Source: an uncultured Erysipelotrichaceae bacterium
GTDB taxonomy: Bacteria > Bacillota_I > Bacilli_A > Erysipelotrichales > Erysipelotrichaceae
NCBI GenBank assembly: GCA_947575425.1
Contig: CANPNQ010000058.1
Span: forward strand, 1 to 6,637
Length of the DNA: 6,637 nt
Reading direction: 5' to 3'
In this document: positions 1-6,300 of the stretch, piece by piece
Position numbering within the stretch: position 1 is the stretch's first letter
Layout: every line of letters begins with the position of its first letter
The notes under the pieces: generated by a model
Database searches by the model: none
The model's input: the letters and a program-made list of their open reading frames with translations, nothing else
What the model was told of the DNA's origin: nothing
Made by a program: the position numbers and the translations under genes

Positions 1-649
1 CGCAGGCAAGAATCGGGGAAAGCAATGTTTCGATATGGCGCATCGGGAAAAACTCTGTTACACTGCTGCCTCCTACCAATACCTCTTCTACCACATTGGA
101 TAACATCCATTCGATCATCGGCGCAAGCAATACCTGAAGCAGGGCATAGGAGAGGACCGCGATCAGCGCATCCCATAAGGAGTTGCATTTCACCACTGCG
201 AATACATAGAGACTGTAAGTACAAAGCGTAATGATATAAAGCCCGAAGGCAAACAATGCCAGATAAGGGAAGAACGCTCTGCTTTCCTCCCGCAGTCCGC
301 AGGCGATCAAAAACATGAGGACGGGAAAGCCCAACAAGCATAAGCCAAGCCCATAATGGATCAAGAACAGCTGTCGCTTTGGCATCGGTAGGGGTAAAAA
401 CAGATCACAGGACCGCTTTTTCCACAAATATTGAAACAGATAGATCGGCAAGAACATCGCCAATCCCATATTGCCTGCCATCAATAAAATGGTTGCCCAT
501 TCCATCGGCATGATTTCATTGTACGAATCATATTCCACCATGCATGCCGGGAGGATGAACAGAATCAACAGAACCCCTAAAAAGGTCCATAACCGCTTGC
601 GATTGTGATGAAGAAACCATTTGATATAGGCGCTTCCATAGTGATTCAT
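1..649 (-). CDS. ABC transporter permease, second copy (partial, C-terminus outside window)
   Basis: Reading the minus strand from the ATG at 649 gives an uninterrupted frame of 216 residues that runs off the window, beginning MNHYGSAYIKWFLHHNRKRL. It has several hydrophobic segments (roughly residues 21-37, 51-71, 97-117, 127-152, 160-178), as expected of an integral membrane permease. It is a paralog of the 517-residue permease in the same operon. The clearest match is FLPIYLFQYLWKKRSCDLF followed by LPMPKRQLFLIHY (about 66-99), against VLPMYQFRFLMKRSSSDLY and LPIERKRLFYVHY there. A second match has the pattern Y-x3-F-x-V-x-C-x-S-x-W-D near 148-160. The start overlaps the upstream ATPase stop in an ATGA arrangement, with AAGGAGG just before it, so translation is probably coupled. 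It likely forms the membrane channel partner of ATPase B. The substrate is unknown. Confidence 0.85.
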   Translation of the reverse strand, partial: MNHYGSAYIKWFLHHNRKRLWTFLGVLLILFILPACMVEYDSYNEIMPMEWATILLMAGNMGLAMFLPIYLFQYLWKKRSCDLFLPLPMPKRQLFLIHYGLGLCLLGFPVLMFLIACGLREESRAFFPYLALFAFGLYIITLCTYSLYVFAVVKCNSLWDALIAVLSYALLQVLLAPMIEWMLSNVVEEVLVGGSSVTEFFPMRHIETLLSPILAC

Positions 650-1530
650 AAGGCTTCCTCCTTATCGTGCAGGATCTCCTGAATGAACATCTCTTCCAGA
701 TTTACCGGAAGAATCTCCAAAATGAGCGGTTGAAGCGTTTGTAAATAGGCTTCTGCTTTTTCTACATTACCGCGGATATAGAGATTCACAACGCGTGACT
801 TGATTTTCATTGTCACAACATCCAGCTCCTTGAACCATTCCCGCTGCACCTCTTGATCAAATGCCAGCTGAATGCGATGTACCTGTGCCAGTGCATCTTG
901 AAGATCGCCGCCGCATCTCACAGTACCGTTTTCCAGCATCGCGAAGCTGTCGCAGAGATCCTCCATTTCCTTCAGATCATGAGATGCAATGATGACACTC
1001 ATGGATCCTTGGGCAATGCGCTGGGATATCACATGCTTAAAATGCCTGCGCATCAGCGGATCTAAACCGTCAAACGCCTCATCCAATAACAGATAACGCA
1101 CCGAAGCGGATAATCCCAATAGGATGAAAGCCTGTCGCTTCATTCCCTTGGAAAAGTTTTTCAACGCTTTGTTTTCATCCAGATGAAACATCTGTAAATA
1201 TTGGTAATACAAGGCATCATCTATCTCATACCACTTGGCATAAAAATCCTTCATATCCTTTAAACTCGCATGAAAGAATTGAAACGGTTCATCGCTGACA
1301 AACAAGATTTGCTTTTTTGCCTCTTGATGATCGAAGATGCGCTCCTGATCCAGCAAGATCTTACCGCCATCACAGCGATAGATTCCTGATAACAGACGCA
1401 GCAGAGTGGATTTACCTGCGCCATTGGGTCCGATTAAACCAAAGATCGTACCATCCTTGATCTGCATATTGACATCACGCAGTACTTGTTTCTTTCCCAA
1501 GCATTTATATACATGACATAGTTCAATCAT
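646..1530 (-). CDS. ABC transporter ATP-binding protein (ATPase B)
   Basis: This is a 294-residue nucleotide-binding subunit that should power the adjacent permease from the cytoplasmic face. Visible motifs are Walker A GPNGAGKST at 34-42, signature FSKGM at 126-130 (in place of LSGGQ), Walker B YLLLDE ending at E151, D-loop GLDP at 155-158 and the switch histidine H184 in ASHDLKEME. The usual Q-loop glutamine appears replaced by D80 in VSDEP. The C-terminal 80 residues (VHRIQLAF ... SRVVNL ... LPVNLEEMF) match the tail of ATPase A, so the two are paralogs. I chose the start at 1530 because it aligns exactly with ATPase A and has a purine-rich ribosome site. An in-frame ATG at 1587 would add 19 basic residues lying inside the regulator gene. 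It overlaps the regulator by 8 bases and the next permease by 4. The SKGM-type ATPases include YtrB- and EcsA-like exporters; the cargo cannot be read from sequence. Confidence 0.92.
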   Translation of the reverse strand: MIELCHVYKCLGKKQVLRDVNMQIKDGTIFGLIGPNGAGKSTLLRLLSGIYRCDGGKILLDQERIFDHQEAKKQILFVSDEPFQFFHASLKDMKDFYAKWYEIDDALYYQYLQMFHLDENKALKNFSKGMKRQAFILLGLSASVRYLLLDEAFDGLDPLMRRHFKHVISQRIAQGSMSVIIASHDLKEMEDLCDSFAMLENGTVRCGGDLQDALAQVHRIQLAFDQEVQREWFKELDVVTMKIKSRVVNLYIRGNVEKAEAYLQTLQPLILEILPVNLEEMFIQEILHDKEEAL

Positions 1531-1897
1531 GGTTCTCCCCCTCTCCATATATCTCATCCACCGCTTCATATAAACGCTCTTTGGCAATACGATGGCGTTT
1601 CATATCCGAAACGGATCCCTTGAATTCCTTCAGCTTCACCTGTTGAATCACATCCTCCAGATGGTTGTCTCCCACAAAGCATCCCTTCCCCGGAACCGTG
1701 TATACATATCCTTGTAATTCCAGTTCCTGATAAGCTTTGGCAACCGTATTGGGATTGATTGACAGCTCCATCGCAAGCGAGCGCACGGAGGGCAGCTTTT
1801 CATTGGGCGCCAAAATGCCCAACGAGATAAATTCCAGAATTTGCGCCTTTAATTGCTCAAAGATCGGCAATCGGCTCTGTGCTTTGATTACAAACAT
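1523..1897 (-). CDS. YtrA-type GntR family transcriptional regulator
   Basis: This 124-residue protein has an N-terminal winged helix-turn-helix of the GntR family at about residues 10-76. The core is LPSVRSLAMELSINPNTVAKAY (recognition helix near 48-57), followed by the wing LQGYVYTVPGKGCFV. The C-terminal part is only about 48 residues, mostly helical and charged. That is too short for a FadR- or HutC-type ligand domain and is typical of the YtrA subfamily, which accompanies ABC transporter genes. It starts 12 bases after the large permease stop, and the permease TAG overlaps its ribosome site (AGGAGGG at 1905-1911, 7 bases from the ATG). It should bind DNA as a dimer and probably represses its own operon through the inverted repeat at 4361-4386. 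Lying third in the operon, between the two transporter pairs, is unusual since YtrA regulators are generally encoded first. Confidence 0.93.
   Translation of the reverse strand: MFVIKAQSRLPIFEQLKAQILEFISLGILAPNEKLPSVRSLAMELSINPNTVAKAYQELELQGYVYTVPGKGCFVGDNHLEDVIQQVKLKEFKGSVSDMKRHRIAKERLYEAVDEIYGEGENHD
1535..1546 (-). promoter_or_regulatory. Ribosome binding site that sets the ATPase B start
   Basis: The minus strand reads GGAGAGGGGGAGAACC immediately before the ATG at 1530. This purine-rich stretch lies inside the 3' end of the regulator gene and supports 1530 as the start rather than the in-frame ATG at 1587. Confidence 0.65.
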
Positions 1898-1909
1898 TGT
1901 CTTACCCTC

Positions 1910-3463
1910 CTATCCTGCGGTATCAGCCGGATCAGCTGTGTCGCCATCCTGCGTGGGATGATATGCTCCATCATCGAGATATTCGATCACGTCCTCTTTC
2001 TCCCATTGTTCTACTAAGGTTTGAAGATGCGTGATTCCCGCTTCATCAAACAGATAATATCGATTCACATATTCCCCGTTTGTCAGAAGATAACAGATGG
2101 TGATATGACCTTGGATATAATTCCATGACTGTTCCTTTGTGGTATAGGGAAGCCATTGCGCATGCGCCTGAAGAATGTCTTCTTTTACCGTTTGATTTGT
2201 GATATCTGCGGAGACATAATAGTTCAGATTCTGATCTATGATTTCTAATCGGATGAGTTCTACTTCATCTCCTTGAGGAATTTCATAGATCATAGCGAAT
2301 AAATTGGTGCGTACCAACCAATGATGCAAAGCGCTGCTTGTCAACACCAATGCGCCATAGATCGCGATCATTCGCACATGGATGGTTATTTTGCGCTGGG
2401 CAAAAAAATGAGCAATCAGATAGCATACAAACAGAATGCATATCATGAAGGAGATGAGCTTTCCTTTTCCTATGATAAGCAGAAGCTGAAAGGTCACTAG
2501 TGGAATCAGGATCGGATAGGTAAGCGGCGATTTGGTCGGCTGCTCGCTGTCCTCGCTTTTCAGATGGACAAAGTAGTTGCTTGCATTGCGATAACAGATC
2601 ACACCAAGGATCAACCATACAAGCAGCTCCATTCCCAATAACATGCAGGTATAATCGGTTGTGATGGTCGGTTCAAAAAATAAGCGGACCCATGCATTCA
2701 TCTGCCATGGCAAAGAGGTCAGAGCCACCAGTATATTTGCCAAGGGACTCATATAGGAAAAATGATAACTTTCCACGGAATATAAGAGCTCATTTGAAAT
2801 GTTGGAGAGGAAAAAGCCCATGGAGTAAAAGATGATCAGCGGTAACAGCGTATATATAGCGCAGATCAGTATGCCATCCAGCATCGTATGACAGCGAACG
2901 ATAAAGCAGGTGAAAAAGGTATACAGACAAATTCCCAGCACTAGAAAAATGACAAGCAGAAGCAATGTAGTTATCAATGTTTCCGACGTACCGTATAATG
3001 GCGCATGCCACGTGCTGTCGATTGTGATGCCGATCCTGTTTCCATAATAATAGAACGCTACCGGGATGTATTCCAATACTGCCACAGACGCCATATAAAG
3101 CAGACCGATCAGATAATGTACATAGAATAAGCGCTTTCTCTCAATGGGCAAAGACAAATATAGATCACTGCTAGATCGCTTCATCAGAAAGCGAAACTGA
3201 TACATTGGCAGGACATAGGCAAGAATGCAAATACTGATAAACAAAGAAGCAACCTTTTCTCCGTTGGTAGTGCCGGGCGCTCCGCCAAATAAAGACAAAG
3301 CTGCATGGATCAGAATGGAAGGCATAATATAACCCATGACAAATAAGACCAGAATCAATGCCGCAACAATCGCAAGACGATTGTTTGTGCGCATATAATG
3401 CTTCGCATATGCCTTTTCCTGATCACTCAGAAACAACGGTTTCAACCAGTTCTTGATCTCCAT
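1910..3463 (-). CDS. ABC transporter permease with C-terminal soluble domain
   Basis: This 517-residue integral membrane protein is the probable partner of ATPase A. Hydrophobic segments are visible at about 31-51, 72-90, 113-138, 162-188, 192-218, 272-290, 314-331, 335-355 and 363-381, so roughly nine membrane spans. A mostly hydrophilic tail of about 135 residues (383-517) follows and ends in an acidic, low-complexity stretch (QDGDTADPADTAG). The segment MKRSSSDLYLSLPIERKRLFYVHY (94-117, given here only as its key residues K95, D100, P106, R109, H116) is shared with the permease at the left edge. The start is supported by AGGAGG at 3470-3475, six bases from the ATG, although this makes it overlap ATPase A by 41 bases. 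It resembles ABC-2-type exporter permeases found beside YtrA-type regulators. I do not recognise a named gene, and the substrate is unknown. Confidence 0.88.
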   Translation of the reverse strand: MEIKNWLKPLFLSDQEKAYAKHYMRTNNRLAIVAALILVLFVMGYIMPSILIHAALSLFGGAPGTTNGEKVASLFISICILAYVLPMYQFRFLMKRSSSDLYLSLPIERKRLFYVHYLIGLLYMASVAVLEYIPVAFYYYGNRIGITIDSTWHAPLYGTSETLITTLLLLVIFLVLGICLYTFFTCFIVRCHTMLDGILICAIYTLLPLIIFYSMGFFLSNISNELLYSVESYHFSYMSPLANILVALTSLPWQMNAWVRLFFEPTITTDYTCMLLGMELLVWLILGVICYRNASNYFVHLKSEDSEQPTKSPLTYPILIPLVTFQLLLIIGKGKLISFMICILFVCYLIAHFFAQRKITIHVRMIAIYGALVLTSSALHHWLVRTNLFAMIYEIPQGDEVELIRLEIIDQNLNYYVSADITNQTVKEDILQAHAQWLPYTTKEQSWNYIQGHITICYLLTNGEYVNRYYLFDEAGITHLQTLVEQWEKEDVIEYLDDGAYHPTQDGDTADPADTAG

Positions 3464-4346
3464 GACGCTCCTCCTCTCTTTGTTTCATCACATAAACGAA
3501 TACTTCCTCCAAGCTTACGGGAAGCGTCTCCATCATGAGTGGATGCAGGCGCTGTAATGCTTCCTGTAATTCCTGCAATTCACCCTCCGCAACCAAATTT
3601 ACGATGCGTGAATCAATGGAGATGGAAAGCAGGGATAATGCATCGAACATCCCTTCATTGACATGCTCCTTAAATGCCAGCTGGAAGCGATGGACTAGGG
3701 ACAGACGCTCACTCATATTGCCGGAGGTGATCAATTTTCCTTGCTCCAAAATGCCGAAACGATCACAGATCTCCTCCATTTCTTTTAAATTATGAGAGGA
3801 GATGATGACGCTCATCTCTTTTTCCTCCAGTCGGTTTACGATTTCCTTTTTAAACAGCATTCGCATATGGGGATCCAAACCGTCGAAGGCTTCGTCCAAA
3901 AGCAGATAACGCGGGGTGCTGCATAAGCCGAGAATCAAAAAAGCCTGCCGCTTCATGCCCTTGGAGTATTTATGTAAAGGCTGCTGATCATTGAGATCAA
4001 AGAGCTTGACCAAGTGATGATAGTATTCCTCATCCAAATGGGGATGGGCGATCTTAAAAAAATGCTTCATGTCACATAGGGTGGCATTGTGAAAGTAGTA
4101 TGGTTCATCACTGATCAGCAATATATCCGAAAAACAGGAGAGATTCTCTTGCATGTTATGATCATCGATATACAGTGTTCCCTGATCTGGTTCATACACT
4201 CCGGCAATGACGCGTAATAGGGTTGATTTTCCGGCACCGTTGGGACCGATCAAACCATAGATACATCCATCCTCTACATCCATATCCAGATCATGCAATA
4301 CGAGCTGCTCTTGTAATTTCTTTTCCAAACCTCGGATCTTCAGCAT
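3423..4346 (-). CDS. ABC transporter ATP-binding protein (ATPase A), first gene of operon
   Basis: This 307-residue ATP-hydrolysing subunit opens the operon. Motifs are Walker A GPNGAGKST at 34-42, signature YSKGM at 127-131, Walker B YLLLDE ending at E152, D-loop GLDP at 156-159 and switch histidine H185 in SSHNLKEME. As in ATPase B, the Q-loop position carries D80 (ISDEP) instead of glutamine. The C-terminal portion (VHRFQLAF at about 218-225, SRIVNL, LPVSLEEVF) is conserved with ATPase B, so the similarity extends beyond the generic ABC core and indicates gene duplication. The last 18 or so residues (EEERHGDQELVETVVSE) are charged, absent from ATPase B, and encoded where the gene overlaps the next permease. 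The start at 4346 has TAGGAG eight bases upstream and sits about 30 bases after the predicted transcription start. It likely works with the 517-residue permease; the cargo is unknown. Confidence 0.92.
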   Translation of the reverse strand: MLKIRGLEKKLQEQLVLHDLDMDVEDGCIYGLIGPNGAGKSTLLRVIAGVYEPDQGTLYIDDHNMQENLSCFSDILLISDEPYYFHNATLCDMKHFFKIAHPHLDEEYYHHLVKLFDLNDQQPLHKYSKGMKRQAFLILGLCSTPRYLLLDEAFDGLDPHMRMLFKKEIVNRLEEKEMSVIISSHNLKEMEEICDRFGILEQGKLITSGNMSERLSLVHRFQLAFKEHVNEGMFDALSLLSISIDSRIVNLVAEGELQELQEALQRLHPLMMETLPVSLEEVFVYVMKQREEERHGDQELVETVVSE

Positions 4347-4360
4347 TTCTATTTCTCCTA

Positions 4361-4386
4361 ACTGTATTATTTACTGTAATACAGTA
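4361..4386. promoter_or_regulatory. Putative operator for the YtrA-type regulator
   Basis: Two nested dyads are visible. One is ACTGTA (4361-4366), 13 bases, then TACAGT (4380-4385). The other is a perfect 15-base palindrome, TACTGTA-A-TACAGTA on the plus strand (4372-4386). Both overlap the -10 element and the transcription start, the classic position for a repressor. The 6-13-6 spacing matches the inverted repeat I recall for Bacillus subtilis YtrA (AGTGTA-N13-TACACT), with one base changed per arm. The inner palindrome also fits the general GntR pattern of GT and AC around a short centre. Binding by the GntR protein encoded in the operon is inference. Confidence 0.7.
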
Positions 4387-4409
4387 TAACAAAACAACTG
4401 CCTTGTCAA
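4383..4409 (-). promoter_or_regulatory. Sigma-A promoter of the ABC transporter operon
   Basis: On the minus strand a perfect -35 TTGACA (4404-4409) is followed by TATACT (4383-4388) with a 15-base spacer. A TG one base upstream makes it an extended -10. An alternative -10, TACTGT (4381-4386), gives the ideal 17-base spacer. Either places the start of transcription near 4375, about 30 bases before the ATPase A start codon. It overlaps the inverted repeat at 4361-4386. Confidence 0.8.
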
Positions 4410-4629
4410 TGCTTTTTGATAATTTCTTTTTATATTCTTGGATATGATCCTATGTGGGGGTGGTTTTCTGTATGAGGAGGGGAATAGGAATCCCACAGGC
4501 GGATGGTGTCGTTTGTCTTTTTAAGTCTAAGTTCATAGATAGAAAAGTAAAATCGCTCTTTGAAAACAAGATGTGATCAACTACATTATACTTGTAAATA
4601 TTCCATATGAAGTCCTTTGCCTCACAAAG
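4410..4629. other. Non-coding stretch upstream of the operon promoter
   Basis: I see no convincing gene here. It holds an imperfect dyad, TGTGGG (4453-4458) with CCCACA (4492-4497), around a purine-rich AGGAGGGG. It also holds a six-codon minus-strand frame (MEYLQV from 4606) that has a fair ribosome site but is too short to call. No RNA family was recognised. Confidence 0.4.
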
Positions 4630-4664
4630 AAAAAACGATGTGATAACAGCGCATCGTCTTTTTT
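4630..4664. terminator. Bidirectional rho-independent terminator
   Basis: An 8-bp stem (ACGATGTG at 4635-4642 with CGCATCGT at 4650-4657, one G-T pair) encloses the 7-base loop ATAACAG. Six A's precede it and six T's follow it (4659-4664), so either strand ends with a U-tract. On the minus strand it would close a transcript covering the small frame at 4753-4839. No plus-strand gene precedes it in the window. Confidence 0.75.
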
Positions 4665-4752
4665 AAGCCTCGGGAGTCTGATACAGGAAGCACAAAGGAT
4701 GAGAGGCACCCATCACCTATTGTCTTCCTCGTCCCCCTCAAAGAAGCTTTGG

Positions 4753-4839
4753 CTACTCCTCGTCAAAATCCTTAGGATTCGAACGATCAAGCAGATAAAG
4801 AATATCGGCTGCATCCTCCATCATATAATTTGTTTTCAT
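4753..4839 (-). CDS. Possible 28-residue acidic small protein
   Basis: The minus strand encodes a short frame starting MKTNYMMEDAADILYLLDRS and ending in NPKDFDEE. The composition looks protein-like, with an amphipathic leucine-rich helix and an acidic end, unlike the translations of the other frames here. A clean terminator (4630-4664) follows about 90 bases downstream on the same strand, which suggests a separate short transcript. Against it, I see no clear ribosome site before the ATG at 4839 (a run of T's precedes it) and no convincing promoter. The frame is closed by a stop a few codons upstream. It could be a true small protein, a remnant of a decayed gene, or chance. No family was recognised. 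Confidence 0.35.
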   Translation of the reverse strand: MKTNYMMEDAADILYLLDRSNPKDFDEE

Positions 4840-4879
4840 AAAAAAAGGAATCTGCTCTATCTACCATGCAATATCCAAA

Positions 4880-4896
4880 TGTCATATAAAATGACA
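4880..4896. repeat. Short perfect inverted repeat TGTCAT-ATAAA-ATGACA
   Basis: Six-base arms at 4880-4885 and 4891-4896 flank five bases. The site lies about 40 bases upstream of the small minus-strand frame and about 100 bases upstream of the sigma-factor promoter. It could be a protein-binding site, but a dyad this short can occur by chance in AT-rich DNA. Confidence 0.35.
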
Positions 4897-4992
4897 GGTA
4901 AACAAAAAGTTATCTTTTTTTACGTAATGCAAAAAACCTTTATTTACCGCACCATTCCTCTTTGTTGGAAATATTTACATTCGATCGTGGTA

Positions 4993-5021
4993 TTTACAAG
5001 CAAAAATGATGATGATATAAT
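4993..5021 (+). promoter_or_regulatory. Sigma-A type promoter of the sigma-factor gene
   Basis: TTTACA (4993-4998), a 17-base spacer, then a perfect TATAAT (5016-5021). Transcription should start near 5028. This excludes all upstream in-frame starts and leaves a leader of about 28 bases before the ATG at 5056. Confidence 0.75.
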
Positions 5022-5055
5022 CGCAAGTAGAGGAATGGAAAGGGATGATGAGGAT

Positions 5056-6135
5056 ATGCTGGCACACGAGATTGAACTGGTAAAAAGAGTACAGGCAGGA
5101 GATGAGCGTGCATTTGATGAGCTGTATCGTGCTTATTATGGCAGAGCAATTTCACTTGCTTATCGATTAACCAAAGATCGCTCGGATGCACAGGATGTGG
5201 TACAGGATTCCTTTATTCAGGTACATAAGTCCATTCAATCGCTGAAAGACCCACAATATTTTTACAGCTGGCTGAATCGTATCATCCATTCCAAATGCGT
5301 GAATCTGTTCTATCGCAACCGCAATGAAAATGCGATTGATCCTTCCAAAATGGAAAGTGTCAGAGAATATGAGGAAAAGCGAAGGTATATGCTGCCGCAG
5401 GCGGAAAATGATTTTATCAGTGAACAGGAAGTGCTGAAGCAGATATTATCGCAGATGGATGATAAATATCGCGAGGTATTAGAGCTTGCTTATTTTAAAC
5501 AGTTGAAATTAAATGAGATTGCCGCATATTTAAATTTGCCATTGGGTACAGTAAAGACACGTTGCCGCAGGGCAAAGGAGGATCTCAAGGGGCGCATTGA
5601 ATTATTTGAACAGGCGGAACAGCGGCGTATTTCCTTCCGTGTGGATGCGCTGTTTCCTACTCTTACCGCAGTTTCCTTAGCGAATTTCAGCGTGGCTCTG
5701 AAACAGAAGGTATCTGATTTCTTTATGGGGCAGGCTGTCAATGTGGCGTGTGTAACTTCGCTTACCGTATTGGCGATATCCGGTGGCGCAATGGCAATAT
5801 CGGATTATCAAGAAGCACAGGAACAGGCGGCACAGTATCAGGAACTGGCAACGAAGCCGATGGAAAACGAAGAGATCCCCCATCCACAAGCGGAAGGACT
5901 AAGAAAGTCATTCGGTAGTTATACCTATGAGGATATCCATGTGACAACGTCAAAGGAAGCCTATTATGTCTGTTTGAATTGGGCAAACGATGAGAAGCAA
6001 ATGAAAGAGAAGAGCAAAGAAGATATCGATAGCATAACAGCGATCTATGGGGCATTGCGCAATGCGAATGATCAGTATTATCAAATGCTAAAGGAAAAAG
6101 GGTGGGAAAGAGAGTTTCTATTATTGATAGAATAA
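5056..6135 (+). CDS. ECF-type sigma-70 factor with membrane-anchored C-terminal extension
   Basis: This 359-residue RNA polymerase sigma factor has region 2 at about residues 15-85 (core AFDELYRAYY, DAQDVVQDSFIQV, FYSWLNRI) and region 4 at about 122-178. The region 4 helix-turn-helix is LNEIAAYLNLPLGTVKTRCRRAK-like, with key residues E154, G164, T165, V166 and R169. Ordinary ECF factors end near residue 180. Here about 180 more follow: a basic linker, one hydrophobic segment at 228-248 (VACVTSLTVLAISGGAMAI), then a charged domain of about 110 residues. Positive residues precede the segment and acidic ones follow it, so the sigma part should be cytoplasmic and the C-terminal domain outside. 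I chose 5056 because the promoter at 4993-5021 leaves little leader for the ATG at 5035, whose AGAGGA is also too close. The site for 5056 (GGAAAGGG, 11 bases away) is only fair, so 5035 remains possible. No separate anti-sigma gene is adjacent. Confidence 0.88.
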   Translation: MLAHEIELVKRVQAGDERAFDELYRAYYGRAISLAYRLTKDRSDAQDVVQDSFIQVHKSIQSLKDPQYFYSWLNRIIHSKCVNLFYRNRNENAIDPSKMESVREYEEKRRYMLPQAENDFISEQEVLKQILSQMDDKYREVLELAYFKQLKLNEIAAYLNLPLGTVKTRCRRAKEDLKGRIELFEQAEQRRISFRVDALFPTLTAVSLANFSVALKQKVSDFFMGQAVNVACVTSLTVLAISGGAMAISDYQEAQEQAAQYQELATKPMENEEIPHPQAEGLRKSFGSYTYEDIHVTTSKEAYYVCLNWANDEKQMKEKSKEDIDSITAIYGALRNANDQYYQMLKEKGWEREFLLLIE

Positions 6136-6137
6136 GA

Positions 6138-6169
6138 AAAACGTATGAATGTGGTGATTCATACGTTTT
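6138..6169. terminator. Rho-independent terminator after the sigma-factor gene
   Basis: A perfect 13-bp stem (AAAACGTATGAAT at 6138-6150 with ATTCATACGTTTT at 6157-6169) encloses the loop GTGGTG. It starts three bases after the stop codon. The A and T ends of the stem act as the U-tract, so the hairpin is near symmetrical. Confidence 0.8.
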
Positions 6170-6175
6170 AATTGC

Positions 6176-6204
6176 TTGACTGTTTTATAAAAATTACATA
6201 TAAT
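6176..6204 (+). promoter_or_regulatory. Sigma-A promoter for the gene at 6419
   Basis: TTGACT (6176-6181), a 17-base spacer, then a perfect TATAAT (6199-6204). This predicts a start near 6211 and an unusually long, very AT-rich leader of about 200 bases before the next gene. The region's AT richness raises the chance of a false match, but both boxes and the spacing are near consensus. Confidence 0.6.
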
Positions 6205-6300
6205 TAAAATTATAATACAATTCTTCAAAATAATTAGAAAAATATGTAAATTATATTATATATTGAAAGAAGAAAAAAGTATAAAATTTTCTTGATATTT

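Noticed and set aside
1531..1587. Earlier ATG for ATPase B, adding 19 residues
   Set aside because: The extra basic residues are absent from the paralogous ATPase A, lie within the regulator gene, and a good ribosome site precedes 1530.
2283..2618. A 111-codon minus-strand frame inside the large permease gene
   Set aside because: It is another frame of a clearly coding permease and has no family signature. Similar antisense frames across 853-1065, 3535-3795 and 5490-6055 were set aside for the same reason.
4441..4500. Possible structured RNA around TGTGGG / CCCACA with an AGGAGGGG core
   Set aside because: Only a six-base stem with an imperfect extension is visible. There is no match to a riboswitch or T-box layout that I recognise, and no clear promoter.
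4586..4606. Six-codon minus-strand frame MEYLQV with a fair ribosome site
   Set aside because: It is too short to support as a gene, and a single stretch of AAAGGA upstream of an ATG is expected by chance.
4897..4921. Weak hairpin GGTAAAC / GTTATC followed by seven T's, possible terminator
   Set aside because: The stem has a bulge and a G-T pair and would be unstable, and there is no plus-strand gene ahead of it to terminate.
4368..4997. Repeated heptamer TATTTAC at 4368, 4941, 4972 and 4991, and inverted at 4594
   Set aside because: The motif is AT-rich, has irregular spacing, and also occurs inside the ATPase B gene, so it is not specific to the regulatory region.
4573..5034. N-terminal extension of the sigma factor from a GTG at 4573
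   Set aside because: The translation is not protein-like, it spans a terminator and the gene's own promoter, and known sigma factors begin close to the chosen start.
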